This document shows, piece by piece, positions 44,081 to 53,210 of a stretch of 64,000 nucleotides of DNA. The DNA lies in assembly GCF_039539445.1 (NCBI RefSeq), contig NZ_BAABDD010000008.1:1-64000 (forward strand), written 5' to 3'. Source of the stretch: Salinactinospora qingdaonensis. GTDB taxonomy: Bacteria; Actinomycetota; Actinomycetes; Streptosporangiales; Streptosporangiaceae. The translations under genes and the position numbers were made by a program. The notes beneath the pieces were generated by a model that did no database searches, was not told the origin of the DNA, and saw only the letters and a list, made by a program, of their open reading frames with translations. Position 1 is the stretch's first letter. The number at the start of each line of letters is the position of its first letter.

Positions 44081-45202
44081 ATGCACAAGTCCCCCAAACC
44101 CCCCGTCTTCGCAGCGCTCAGCACTGTCCTGCTGACCGCCGGCGTGGTCGGCATGGCCGCCCAACCGGCAGCGGCCGACGCCGCGAGCGACGTCTCCCCG
44201 GAGATGATGTCGGCGCTGCAACGCGACCTCGACCTCACCAAGGCCGAGGCTGACCAGCGACTTGAACAGGAGGCCCAGGCTCGAAAACTATCGGCTGCTT
44301 CGCGCGAAGCAGCGGGAGACGCCTTCGCCGGCAGTGTCTTCGCCGCCGACAGTGGCGAACTGACGGTTTCGGTCACCAGCAAGGCAGCCGCCGCGAAAGT
44401 GCGTAACCTGGGCGCCGTGCCCGAACTCGTCGAGTTCAGCGCGAAGGAGCTCGACGGCATCGTCGCCGACCTCAACGAGAGTAGCGACGCCGCCGACAGC
44501 GAGGTGACCGGCTGGTATCGCGACACGGCCGACAACTCCGTGGTCGTGACCGTCGTCGAGGGCGATACCGCAGCCGCGCGGGAACTGATCGCCGAGGCGG
44601 GCGTCAACACCGAAGCCGTCGAGATCGAAGAGGAATCGACCAGACCCGAGACCTTCATCGATATCATCGGCGGCAACGCCTACTACCCCGGCCCCTACCG
44701 CTGCTCGATCGGCTTCGCCGTCCAGGGTGGATTCGTCACCGCCGGCCACTGCGGCGACTCGGGAACCACCACCAGCAGCCCCAGCGGCACGGTCGCGGGC
44801 TCGATCTTCCCCTACTACGACATGGGCTGGGTGAGCGCCCCCGGTCACACTCCGCTGCCTCTGGTCAACACCTACAACGGCAGTTATGTGACGGTGCAGG
44901 GATCGCAGGAGGCCACCACCAACTCCTCGGTCTGCCGCTCCGGTTCCACCACCGGATGGCACTGCGGCTCGATCCAGTCCAAGAACCAGACCGTGCGGTA
45001 CGCCGAAGGCACGGTCTACGGGCTCACCCGCACCACCGTGTGCGCCGAGCCCGGCGACTCCGGCGGCTCGTTCATCAGCGGTAGCCAGGCACAAGGGGTG
45101 ACCTCCGGAGGTTCGGGCAACTGCACCTCCGGCGGCCTCACCTTTTTCCAACCCGTCAACCCGATCCTCAACCAGTGGAACCTGACCCTGGTTACCAGCT
45201 AA
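44081..45202 (+). CDS. Secreted chymotrypsin-fold serine protease (streptogrisin/alpha-lytic type)
   Basis: The 373-residue preproenzyme has a signal peptide (about residues 1-32, ending AAQPAAADAA), an alpha-lytic-type pro-region and a mature S1E protease of about 187 residues starting near IDIIGGNAYY. The triad is TAGHCG, YDMGWV and GDSGGS. Cysteine pairs RCSIGF/GHCG, VCRSG/HCGSI and VCAEP/NCTSG match three disulfides. It is closely like the Thermobifida protease TFPA. ATG at 44081 follows AAGGGCAGGA. It is followed by tandem terminators. Confidence 0.93.
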   Translation: MHKSPKPPVFAALSTVLLTAGVVGMAAQPAAADAASDVSPEMMSALQRDLDLTKAEADQRLEQEAQARKLSAASREAAGDAFAGSVFAADSGELTVSVTSKAAAAKVRNLGAVPELVEFSAKELDGIVADLNESSDAADSEVTGWYRDTADNSVVVTVVEGDTAAARELIAEAGVNTEAVEIEEESTRPETFIDIIGGNAYYPGPYRCSIGFAVQGGFVTAGHCGDSGTTTSSPSGTVAGSIFPYYDMGWVSAPGHTPLPLVNTYNGSYVTVQGSQEATTNSSVCRSGSTTGWHCGSIQSKNQTVRYAEGTVYGLTRTTVCAEPGDSGGSFISGSQAQGVTSGGSGNCTSGGLTFFQPVNPILNQWNLTLVTS

Positions 45203-45216
45203 GGCGCTGACTCGTC

Positions 45217-45312
45217 TCTCCCGAACGCGGGAGAACGCCCCGGCCACGGTCCGCCGCCGCGGCCGGGGCTCATCGCGTCCGGGGCCGATTGGCCTTCCCG
45301 GCGGGAAGGCCA
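45217..45312 (+). terminator. Three tandem hairpins after the secreted protease
   Basis: Three perfect dyads follow one another: TCTCCCG-AACG-CGGGAGA (45217-45234), GCCCCGGCC with its complement (45237-45269), and TGGCCTTCCC-GGC-GGGAAGGCCA (45290-45312). They form a strong terminator cluster before the next gene. Confidence 0.8.
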
Positions 45313-45336
45313 GCCAGCGCCCCCTAGAGTGAAAAC

Positions 45337-45711
45337 ATGCGTCCTCCCCTGGCCCTGGCGGCCGACCTGGGCTGTGTGCTCGCGTTCGCCGTTATCGGGC
45401 GGCTCAGCCACGACGAGTCGGGCGCGATTATGGCAACGTTGGGAACCGCTTGGCCGTTCATAGCGGGGCTGGCGGTGGGCTGGGCTGCCACTCGGGCCTG
45501 GCGCGCGCCGATCGGAGTGGTCTCCCCCGGCCTGGGGATATGGCTGGCGACATGGGCGGTTGGGCTGGCGGTGCGGTGGGCCACCGGCGACGGGATCGCC
45601 GTTTCCTTCGCCGTGGTCACCGGCGTGTTCCTGGCGGCGACGCTGCTGGGTTGGCGTGGTGGTACCGCGGCAGTGGCGCGGCTCCGGCGGCGGGCGCGCG
45701 GGCGGAGGTGA
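45337..45711 (+). CDS. DUF3054 membrane protein
   Basis: The 124-residue protein has four membrane helices (LALAADLGCVLAFAVIG, GTAWPFIAGLAVGWAA, GLGIWLATWAVGLAV and VSFAVVTGVFLAATLLGW) and a basic tail. The opening D-x-x-CVLAF and SHDESG pattern is typical of DUF3054. Function is unknown. The ATG at 45337 lies directly after the terminator cluster, so it must have its own promoter close by. Confidence 0.82.
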   Translation: MRPPLALAADLGCVLAFAVIGRLSHDESGAIMATLGTAWPFIAGLAVGWAATRAWRAPIGVVSPGLGIWLATWAVGLAVRWATGDGIAVSFAVVTGVFLAATLLGWRGGTAAVARLRRRARGRR

Positions 45712-45844
45712 CCCCTCCTGGGACGGGGCCGGGACAAGCGGAAGGGACGGGGAAATGGCCGATGCCGGCCGCCCACGCCTTAACGGAGGCTCGGCAGGGT
45801 AAATCCCAAGGGAGCTCTGTTCCCCGAGTCACGGGAGTTGCGAC

Positions 45845-46234
45845 GTGGACGACGTCACCTTTTCCCTGGCGAGCGCCGTCGCAGGTAAGGCCACCGAGAC
45901 GCTGGCGACCAGCGCCAGGGAGACTCTGGTCCACCTGCGACGATCCGTCCGGCAACGGTTCCGTGGCAACCCTGACGCGCGGGCAGCGCTAGAGGCGGCC
46001 CAAGACGATCCCGAGGACAGCGGGGCCGTGCGTGCCTTGGCTGGGCACATCACCGCCGTCGAGCGAGACGACAGCGGGATCGCCGAACTCGTCGGGCGAC
46101 TGCGGCCCCACTTCACCCGCGAGGGGGACGTCACGAACACGATCGAAGGAGAGATCAGCGGTACGGCCGTGCAAGCCCGCGACATCCACGGCGGCTTGAC
46201 CATCGAGGGCCGGGGGACGCGTCGCCGCGCATAG
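45845..46234 (+). CDS. Small helical protein with C-terminal RHIM/BASS-like amyloid motif
   Basis: The 129-residue protein has an N-terminal helical region (FSLASAVAGKATETLATSAR, then LVHLRRSVRQRF) and a short C-terminal segment, NTIEGEISGTAVQARDIHGG, near residues 98-117. That segment has the G-x-VQ-x-G-like core seen in actinobacterial proteins ending GPVVQARDIHGGVHF, related to the bacterial amyloid signalling motifs found with NLR-type receptors. The layout (helical effector plus amyloid motif) recalls fungal HET-S-like pore formers. No NLR gene is in this window. GGGAG precedes the GTG start. The functional reading is inference. Confidence 0.65.
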   Translation: MDDVTFSLASAVAGKATETLATSARETLVHLRRSVRQRFRGNPDARAALEAAQDDPEDSGAVRALAGHITAVERDDSGIAELVGRLRPHFTREGDVTNTIEGEISGTAVQARDIHGGLTIEGRGTRRRA

Positions 46235-46244
46235 GCTGGTCGAC

Positions 46245-46922
46245 GTGAGTGAGCAGGTCGCATCATCGGTCCCCGCTGAGCCCACCGAGCCCGCCGAACA
46301 GCAACAACCGAGCGTGGGCGTGGGGCCCTGGGTCGGCCCCTGGCCCGAAGGGCAGCACTACGATCCCGAACTCCTGGCCAGGGGGGATCGCCGCAACGTC
46401 GCCGACCGGTACCGGTACTGGCGTCGCGAGGCGATCGTGGCCGACCTCGACACGCAGCGGCACCCCTTCCACGTCGCGGTGGAGAACTGGGAGCACGATT
46501 TCAACATCGGTTCGGTCGTGCGCACCGCCAACGCCTTCTGCGCCGAAGCGGTACACGTGGTTGGCCGGCGGCGCTGGAACCGCCGGGGCGCGATGGTCAC
46601 CGAGCGCTACCAGCACGTGCACCACCATCCCGACACCAGCGCGCTGCTGAGCTGGGCCGCTGAGCGCGAGCTGCCACTGCTGGGGGTGGACAACCTGCCG
46701 GGGGCGGTGCCGCTGGAGTCCTACTCGCTGCCCCGCGAGTGTGTGCTGGTGTTCGGCCAGGAGGGGCCGGGACTGTCGGCTGAGGCGCGCCAGGTGTGCC
46801 AGGCCGTGCTGTCCATCGCCCAGTTCGGCTCCACACGTTCCATCAACGCCGGGGCAGCCGCCGCCATCGCCATGCACGCCTGGGTACGCCGCCACGTGTT
46901 CGGCCAGCAGGTGACAGAGTGA
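46245..46922 (+). CDS. SpoU/TrmH-family RNA 2'-O-methyltransferase
   Basis: The 225-residue protein is a SPOUT methyltransferase: NIGSVVRTANAF is motif 1, LVFGQEGPGLS is motif 2, and SIAQFGSTRSINAGAAAAIAMHAW is the knotted SAM-binding motif 3. The target, tRNA or rRNA, cannot be told. The GTG at 46245 lies ten bases after the previous gene's stop, so the two may be co-transcribed. The stop is immediately followed by the end of a decayed TnpB element. Confidence 0.9.
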   Translation: MSEQVASSVPAEPTEPAEQQQPSVGVGPWVGPWPEGQHYDPELLARGDRRNVADRYRYWRREAIVADLDTQRHPFHVAVENWEHDFNIGSVVRTANAFCAEAVHVVGRRRWNRRGAMVTERYQHVHHHPDTSALLSWAAERELPLLGVDNLPGAVPLESYSLPRECVLVFGQEGPGLSAEARQVCQAVLSIAQFGSTRSINAGAAAAIAMHAWVRRHVFGQQVTE

Positions 46923-47390
46923 CTTCCTCCCCGTGGTGAACGAGGGGGATTCCGACCGTGCCTCTGGCCGGGGTGGTCGTGCCGGCGACGTTGAGGTCGT
47001 CGATGGCGATCACGGCATGTTCGCGCACCAGGCGGGTCGTGGTCGTGTGCAGGAAGTCGGCCCGGGCGTGGCGGACCGTGCGGTGGGCGGCGGCCACGCC
47101 CTTCGTGCACCGGCTCAGCGCCGTATCGGTTCGGGCATAGGAGATCGTCTCACCGCGCCGGTGGTACGCCTCGCGGCGCTGGGCCAGGGTCGTGTTCCAC
47201 CCCAGCCGCACACACCCGAACGTGCGCCCCAACGGGGCCACCTACTCGGAGTCCGAACAGACCCGGCACTTGTGCGCTTTCCGCACACCCCCGGTTTTAC
47301 AGAAGGAGACGACACGAACACACCACGCACCGGATTCCTCCCCGCCCCGGACGCCGGAGCATCCTCCGGGAGAAACGGTGACAACCGCCG
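46923..47390 (-). mobile_element. Decayed IS605/IS1341-type element
   Basis: The end next to the SpoU gene reads, on the minus strand, GGAATCCCCCTCGTTCACCA, then CGGGGAGGAAGTCA, the usual right-end hairpin of actinobacterial TnpB elements. The other end carries ATTCCTCCCCGCCCC and GCATCCTCCGGGAGAAACGG on the plus strand, a left-end form. Between them is only a fragment of tnpB. Confidence 0.75.
46930..47318 (-). pseudogene. tnpB pseudogene (internal deletion, in-frame stop)
   Basis: Minus-strand frames give GVRKAHKCRVCSDSE, then a stop, then VAPLGRTFGCVRLGWNTTLA and EAYHRRGETISYARTDTALS, the N-terminus of a TnpB protein. It then jumps to AAAHRTVRHARADFLHTTTTR and VIAIDDLNVAG, the RuvC-I region, so about 150 residues in between are deleted. 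The C-terminal RuvC and zinc-finger parts are gone. The stop, deletion and loss of the C-terminus make it inactive. Confidence 0.8.
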
Positions 47391-47436
47391 CCGGGTGAGC
47401 CGGTGGCGGACGCGCCGCGGAGCGCGCCCACCACCG

Positions 47437-47605
47437 CCTTAGGTTCTGTTTTTTGGAAGCAGCGAGAGCGGGCGGTGGGCGAAAAGCGGGTGAACGCCTC
47501 CGCTGTCGCCCCGCGGGCTGGCGAGCTCGCGCAGCGACCGAGGCACGAGCCAACGGAGAGCACCCCCACGGCCCCTCCCCCGGCCGTTCGCACAACAGGA
47601 TCTAG
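47437..47605. repeat. Dispersed MITE-like palindromic repeat, copy B
   Basis: This 169-bp block runs from CCTTAGGTTCTG to CAGGATCTAG and is the inverted counterpart of copy A at 35182-35339. The shared core lies at 47517-47550. It sits 26 bases from the sdhB stop codon, again at a gene 3' end. Confidence 0.75.
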
Positions 47606-47631
47606 ACCCTCACGCGGGCTCGACCGGAACG

Positions 47632-48377
47632 CTAGGACAGCTCGCCGTTGGCCAGCGCGCCCAGTAGGTCCTGGTTGAGCTCGGAGATCGTGTCCAGCGG
47701 GATGCCCTTGGGGCACACGGCGGCGCACTCACCGATGTTGGTGCAGCCGCCGAACTCCTCTTCGTCGTGCTGATTGACCATCTGCACGACGCGGGCCGAA
47801 CGCTCGGGCTGGCCCTGCGGGAGCGTCCCCAGGTGGGTGACCTTGGCCGCGGTGAACAGCATGGCCGAGGCGTTGGGGCAGGCCGCTACACACGCCCCGC
47901 AGCCGATGCAAGTCGCCGCGTCGAACGCGCGGTCGGCATCCTTTTTCGCCACGGGTGTGGCGTGGGCGTCGGGCGCGGTTCCGGTGGGGGCGCTGATGTA
48001 GCCGCCGGCCTGGATGATGCGGTCGAAGGCACCACGGTCCACGACGAGGTCCTTGATGACCGGGAACGCCTTGGCCCGCCAGGGCTCCACGTCGATGACG
48101 TCACCGTCGGAGAAGCTGCGCATGTGCAACTGGCAAGTCGTGGTGGTCTCCGGGCCGTGGGCCACGCCGTTGATCACGACGCCACACGCGCCGCAGATCC
48201 CCTCACGGCAGTCGTGGTCGAAGGCCACCGGCTCCTGCCCCTCAAGGGTGAGCCGCTCGTTGAGAACGTCGAGCATCTCCAAAAAGGACATGTCCGTGGA
48301 GACGTTGTCGACCTCGTAGCGGACCATCTCGCCCTTGGCGTTGCGGTTCTTCTGGCGCCATACGCGCAGGGTGATCT

Positions 48378-48381
<4 letters not shown>
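47632..48381 (-). CDS. sdhB: Succinate dehydrogenase iron-sulfur subunit
   Basis: The 249-residue protein has three cluster sites: CREGICGACGVVINGVAHG with a later CQLHM for 2Fe-2S, CIGCGACVAACP for 4Fe-4S, and CTNIGECAAVCPKGI for 3Fe-4S. It links SdhA to the membrane subunit. The GTG at 48381 overlaps the sdhA stop by four bases (GTGA); the upstream extension of the frame is not real. This operon matches the type B, di-haem SdhCAB group that reduces menaquinone. Confidence 0.93.
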
Positions 48382-50318
<1,937 letters not shown>

Positions 50319-50319
50319 T

Positions 50320-51021
50320 TCAGCCCACCAGCCCGAAGAGTACGCAGAACGGCGGAATCAAGAAGCCCACGGTGATGACGAGTGCCAACGTCGTGGCGAT
50401 GATGTTGAGCGCGTGCTGGCGGCGCTCCTTGTTACCGCCGAGTGTGGTGATCGCGCTCCAGATGCCGTGCCGCAGGTGAAAACCCACGGCGAGCATCGCG
50501 ATGGTGTAACTGAGTACTACCCACCAGATCTGGAATCCGTTCACGACACGGTCGTATGGACTGTTGGCCGCCCCGCCCGGGTGGATGGTGTTCGTGGTCA
50601 GGTGCAGGATGTGGTAGATGACGAAGAGCGCGATGATGATCCCGCCCCAGCGCATGGTGCGGGAGGCGTAGCTCTGCTGAACGCGCTTGCGGGTCTGGTA
50701 GCGCTGTCCGGCAGGGCGCGCCCGGTTGGCGCGAGCCCACAGCACGATCGCCGAGTAGGCGTGCACGATGACGCTCGCCAGGAGAACGACGCGGGTGATC
50801 CACAGGGCGCCGCTGTAGGGGATCATCGGCGAGCCCAGTTCGCGTAGATGGTGTGAGTACTCGTCGAAGGTCTCTTGACCTCCGAAGATCATCAGATTTC
50901 CGTACATGTGCAGGATCAGGAACAGCACCATGATCACGCCGGTGACGGCCATAGCCGATTTGAGCGCCACCGTCGACCTGAATGCTGCCGATCGTTGCTT
51001 GGTCAGGGAAGTATTCGCCAC
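50320..51021 (-). CDS. sdhC: Succinate dehydrogenase cytochrome b subunit (type B)
   Basis: The 233-residue membrane protein has five helices and histidines in ILHMYGN, VIVHAYSA, IYHILHLT and GFHLRHG that fit two haems. It is the single membrane anchor of a type B complex and passes electrons to quinone. The GTG at 51021 is the first codon. A promoter with TTGACA and TAGACG separated by 17 bases lies at 51053-51081. Confidence 0.93.
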   Translation of the reverse strand: MANTSLTKQRSAAFRSTVALKSAMAVTGVIMVLFLILHMYGNLMIFGGQETFDEYSHHLRELGSPMIPYSGALWITRVVLLASVIVHAYSAIVLWARANRARPAGQRYQTRKRVQQSYASRTMRWGGIIIALFVIYHILHLTTNTIHPGGAANSPYDRVVNGFQIWWVVLSYTIAMLAVGFHLRHGIWSAITTLGGNKERRQHALNIIATTLALVITVGFLIPPFCVLFGLVG

Positions 51022-51052
51022 ACCATGAACTTTAAGAGGAGGCTAAGAGAAC

Positions 51053-51095
51053 CGTCTAAGTCATAGGAATGCTTGTGTCAATAGCCATAGGCTAT
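51053..51095 (-). promoter_or_regulatory. sdhC promoter with adjoining LysR-type operator
   Basis: On the minus strand TTGACA (51081-51076), 17 bases and TAGACG (51058-51053) form a sigma-70-type promoter. The 15-bp palindrome ATAGCC-ATA-GGCTAT at 51081-51095 touches the -35 element and contains the T-N11-A pattern of LysR regulators. It lies five bases before the lysR start codon. Confidence 0.65.
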
Positions 51096-51100
51096 CGAGC

Positions 51101-52042
51101 ATGCGGTTCCAACAACTGAGCTACTTTCTGGCTGTCGCCGAAACACGGCATTTCACCCGGGCTGCCGAGATCGCGGGGGTTGCGCAGCCGAGCCTGAGCC
51201 GGCAGATCCGCCTGCTGGAAGAGGAGCTGGGAACGGCGCTGTTCAGCCGCGCCCGGGGAAATATCACACTCACACCGGCCGGTGAGGCGCTGCTGCCGCT
51301 GGCGCGGCGCATGGTCACCGACTTGGAGACGGCCCGCCGAGAGGTCGCCGAGCTGGCCGGGATGCGGCGGGGGCGGGTGCGGCTGGGGGCCACACCGTCG
51401 CTGTGCGCGGGGCTGCTCGCCGACGCGCTGTCAGCCTTCCACACCGACTTTCCCGGCATCGAATTGCAGGTGGAGGAGAGCGGATCGCGCGATTTGATCC
51501 GCGCGCTGGGACGCGGCGAGCTCGACCTGGCTCTCATCATCTTGCCGCTGCACAGCACCGACCCGGCGTTCGTGACGACCCCGATCCTGCGGGAGAACCT
51601 GGTCGTGGTCAGCCCGGTGGACCGGCCGCCGCCCACATACCGGACCTCGATGCGCATCACCGAACTGCGCAACAAGCCGCTGGTGATGTTCCGGCGCGGC
51701 TACGACGTGCGCGAAGCGACCCTTCACGCCTGCCGCGCGGCGGGCTTCGAGCCGACCCTGGCGGTGGAGGGCGGTGAGATGGACGCGGTGCTGCGATTCG
51801 TCGAGGCCGGACTGGGGCTGGCGGTGGTGCCGAGCATGGTGCTGACGAACCGGCCCGGACTGCGGGGTACCCCCCTGTCGTGGCCCCGCCTGCTGCGCAC
51901 GATCGCGTTGGCCCACCGTAAGGACGTGGAACCTTCCCCGACTGCCAAGGCGTTTCGCCACAGCCTGATGAGTCACCTCAACGGCCTCACGCCCGAAGAG
52001 CTCGGAACGGACCTGGAGGTCATTGTCGACACCGGAGCCTGA
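51101..52042 (+). CDS. LysR-family transcriptional regulator
   Basis: The 313-residue protein has the LysR helix-turn-helix (FLAVAETRHFTRAAEIAGVA, then QPSLSRQIRLLEEELG) in residues 10-45 and a periplasmic-binding-like effector domain. It is divergent from sdhCAB and upstream of the second succinate dehydrogenase operon, so it is a good candidate regulator of one or both. A dicarboxylate effector would make sense but is inference. ATG at 51101 has little room for a leader. Confidence 0.92.
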   Translation: MRFQQLSYFLAVAETRHFTRAAEIAGVAQPSLSRQIRLLEEELGTALFSRARGNITLTPAGEALLPLARRMVTDLETARREVAELAGMRRGRVRLGATPSLCAGLLADALSAFHTDFPGIELQVEESGSRDLIRALGRGELDLALIILPLHSTDPAFVTTPILRENLVVVSPVDRPPPTYRTSMRITELRNKPLVMFRRGYDVREATLHACRAAGFEPTLAVEGGEMDAVLRFVEAGLGLAVVPSMVLTNRPGLRGTPLSWPRLLRTIALAHRKDVEPSPTAKAFRHSLMSHLNGLTPEELGTDLEVIVDTGA

Positions 52043-52354
52043 GCACAGCGGTAGCTCGCCGGTGCGGAGCACCGGTCGGCAATTGGCAACCCCCTACACA
52101 AAAAATAGTAAAAAACTACTTAAAAAAGCCGATAAGAAGCGTCATTTAGCTATAAAAATCTGCCCACCCTCGCCCCTGCGTGGCATTTGTCACAGTCAAA
52201 TTGCATGAACCTCTTGCTGAATCCGTAATCCCCGTCACCTAATGTGGCCTACCACACAGACACGGACTGTTCACGACCACGGAGAGCGGCCGTCGCCCCC
52301 GCGCTCTTGTGCGCTTCCGGCCGTCTCTACAGCGAAGATGGAGATGCCACGAGG
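52043..52354. other. AT-rich interval upstream of the second SDH operon
   Basis: The first half (52085-52165) is unusually AT-rich for this genome, with runs such as CACAAAAAATAGTAAAAAAC. It could be a terminator-like or promoter-UP segment. A 14-bp dyad, TGTGG-CCTA-CCACA, lies at 52243-52256, about 100 bases before the operon. No gene is seen. Confidence 0.5.
52243..52256. promoter_or_regulatory. Dyad upstream of the second SDH operon
   Basis: TGTGG and CCACA are separated by CCTA. The form loosely recalls Crp or Rex sites but the spacing fits neither well, so the binding protein is unknown. Confidence 0.4.
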
Positions 52355-53173
52355 ATGACAGCGACGCTACCCCCGTCAGGTCAGACCGGCAGGTCCCGCC
52401 CACAGATGAGCGCCCGCACGCTCCGGAAGGACCGCTGGTGGGTAGGTCCCCTGCTCACCACCCTCGGACTGGCCGGCTTCGTCAGCTACGCCACAGTGCG
52501 GGTATTCCAGCAGAACCACTACTGGGTAGCCGAACACCACTACCTCACCCCGTTCTACTCGCCCTGCCTGAGCGCGAACTGCGCACCGGGATCGGCGGTA
52601 TTTGGCACCCTGCCCTGGGAATTTCCCTGGTTTTTGCCCTACGCCCTCTTCACCCTGCCGTTCCTGCTGCTGTTCCGGTTCACCTGCTACTACTACCGCA
52701 AGGCCTACTACCGCTCGATCTGGCAAGCGCCTACCGCCTGCGCGGTCCAGGAGCCTCACCAGCGCTACACCGGCGAAAGCCGATTCCCGATGCTCGGGCA
52801 GAACCTGCACCGCTACTTCTTCTACGCCGCCGTCCTCATCTCGCTGATCAACACCTACGACGCGGCCGTCTCGTTCGCCTACGGCACCAACGGCGGATTC
52901 GGCATCGGCGTGGGCAACCTCGTCCTGCTGGCCAACGTGATCCTGCTGTGGTGCTACACGCTGTCGTGCCACTCCTGCCGACACGTCTTCGGTGGCCGCC
53001 TCAAGAGCTTTGGCCGCCACCCCTTGCAGTACCGACTGTGGACCTGGATCAGCGTGCTCAACACCCGGCACATGACGTGGGCGTGGATCACCCTGGGCAC
53101 CCTCGTCCTCACCGATCTCTACGTCGCCCTGGTGTCGAGCGGCGTTCTCACCGACCTTCGGATCATCAACTGA
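52355..53173 (+). CDS. Membrane subunit of a second succinate dehydrogenase (Sdh1 type)
   Basis: The 272-residue protein has five or so membrane helices and many aromatic residues; histidines in EHHYLTPFYS, NLHRYFFYAA, LSCHSCRHVF and NTRHMTW could hold a haem or quinone. Its size and its place just ahead of the flavoprotein and iron-sulfur genes match Rv0249c, the Sdh1 membrane subunit. I start at ATG 52355. The intergenic gap to the flavoprotein gene is 37 bases. Confidence 0.82.
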   Translation: MTATLPPSGQTGRSRPQMSARTLRKDRWWVGPLLTTLGLAGFVSYATVRVFQQNHYWVAEHHYLTPFYSPCLSANCAPGSAVFGTLPWEFPWFLPYALFTLPFLLLFRFTCYYYRKAYYRSIWQAPTACAVQEPHQRYTGESRFPMLGQNLHRYFFYAAVLISLINTYDAAVSFAYGTNGGFGIGVGNLVLLANVILLWCYTLSCHSCRHVFGGRLKSFGRHPLQYRLWTWISVLNTRHMTWAWITLGTLVLTDLYVALVSSGVLTDLRIIN

Positions 53174-53210
53174 TCCACCGTTTCCACGAATCCGCGAAAG
53201 AGACACGCAG

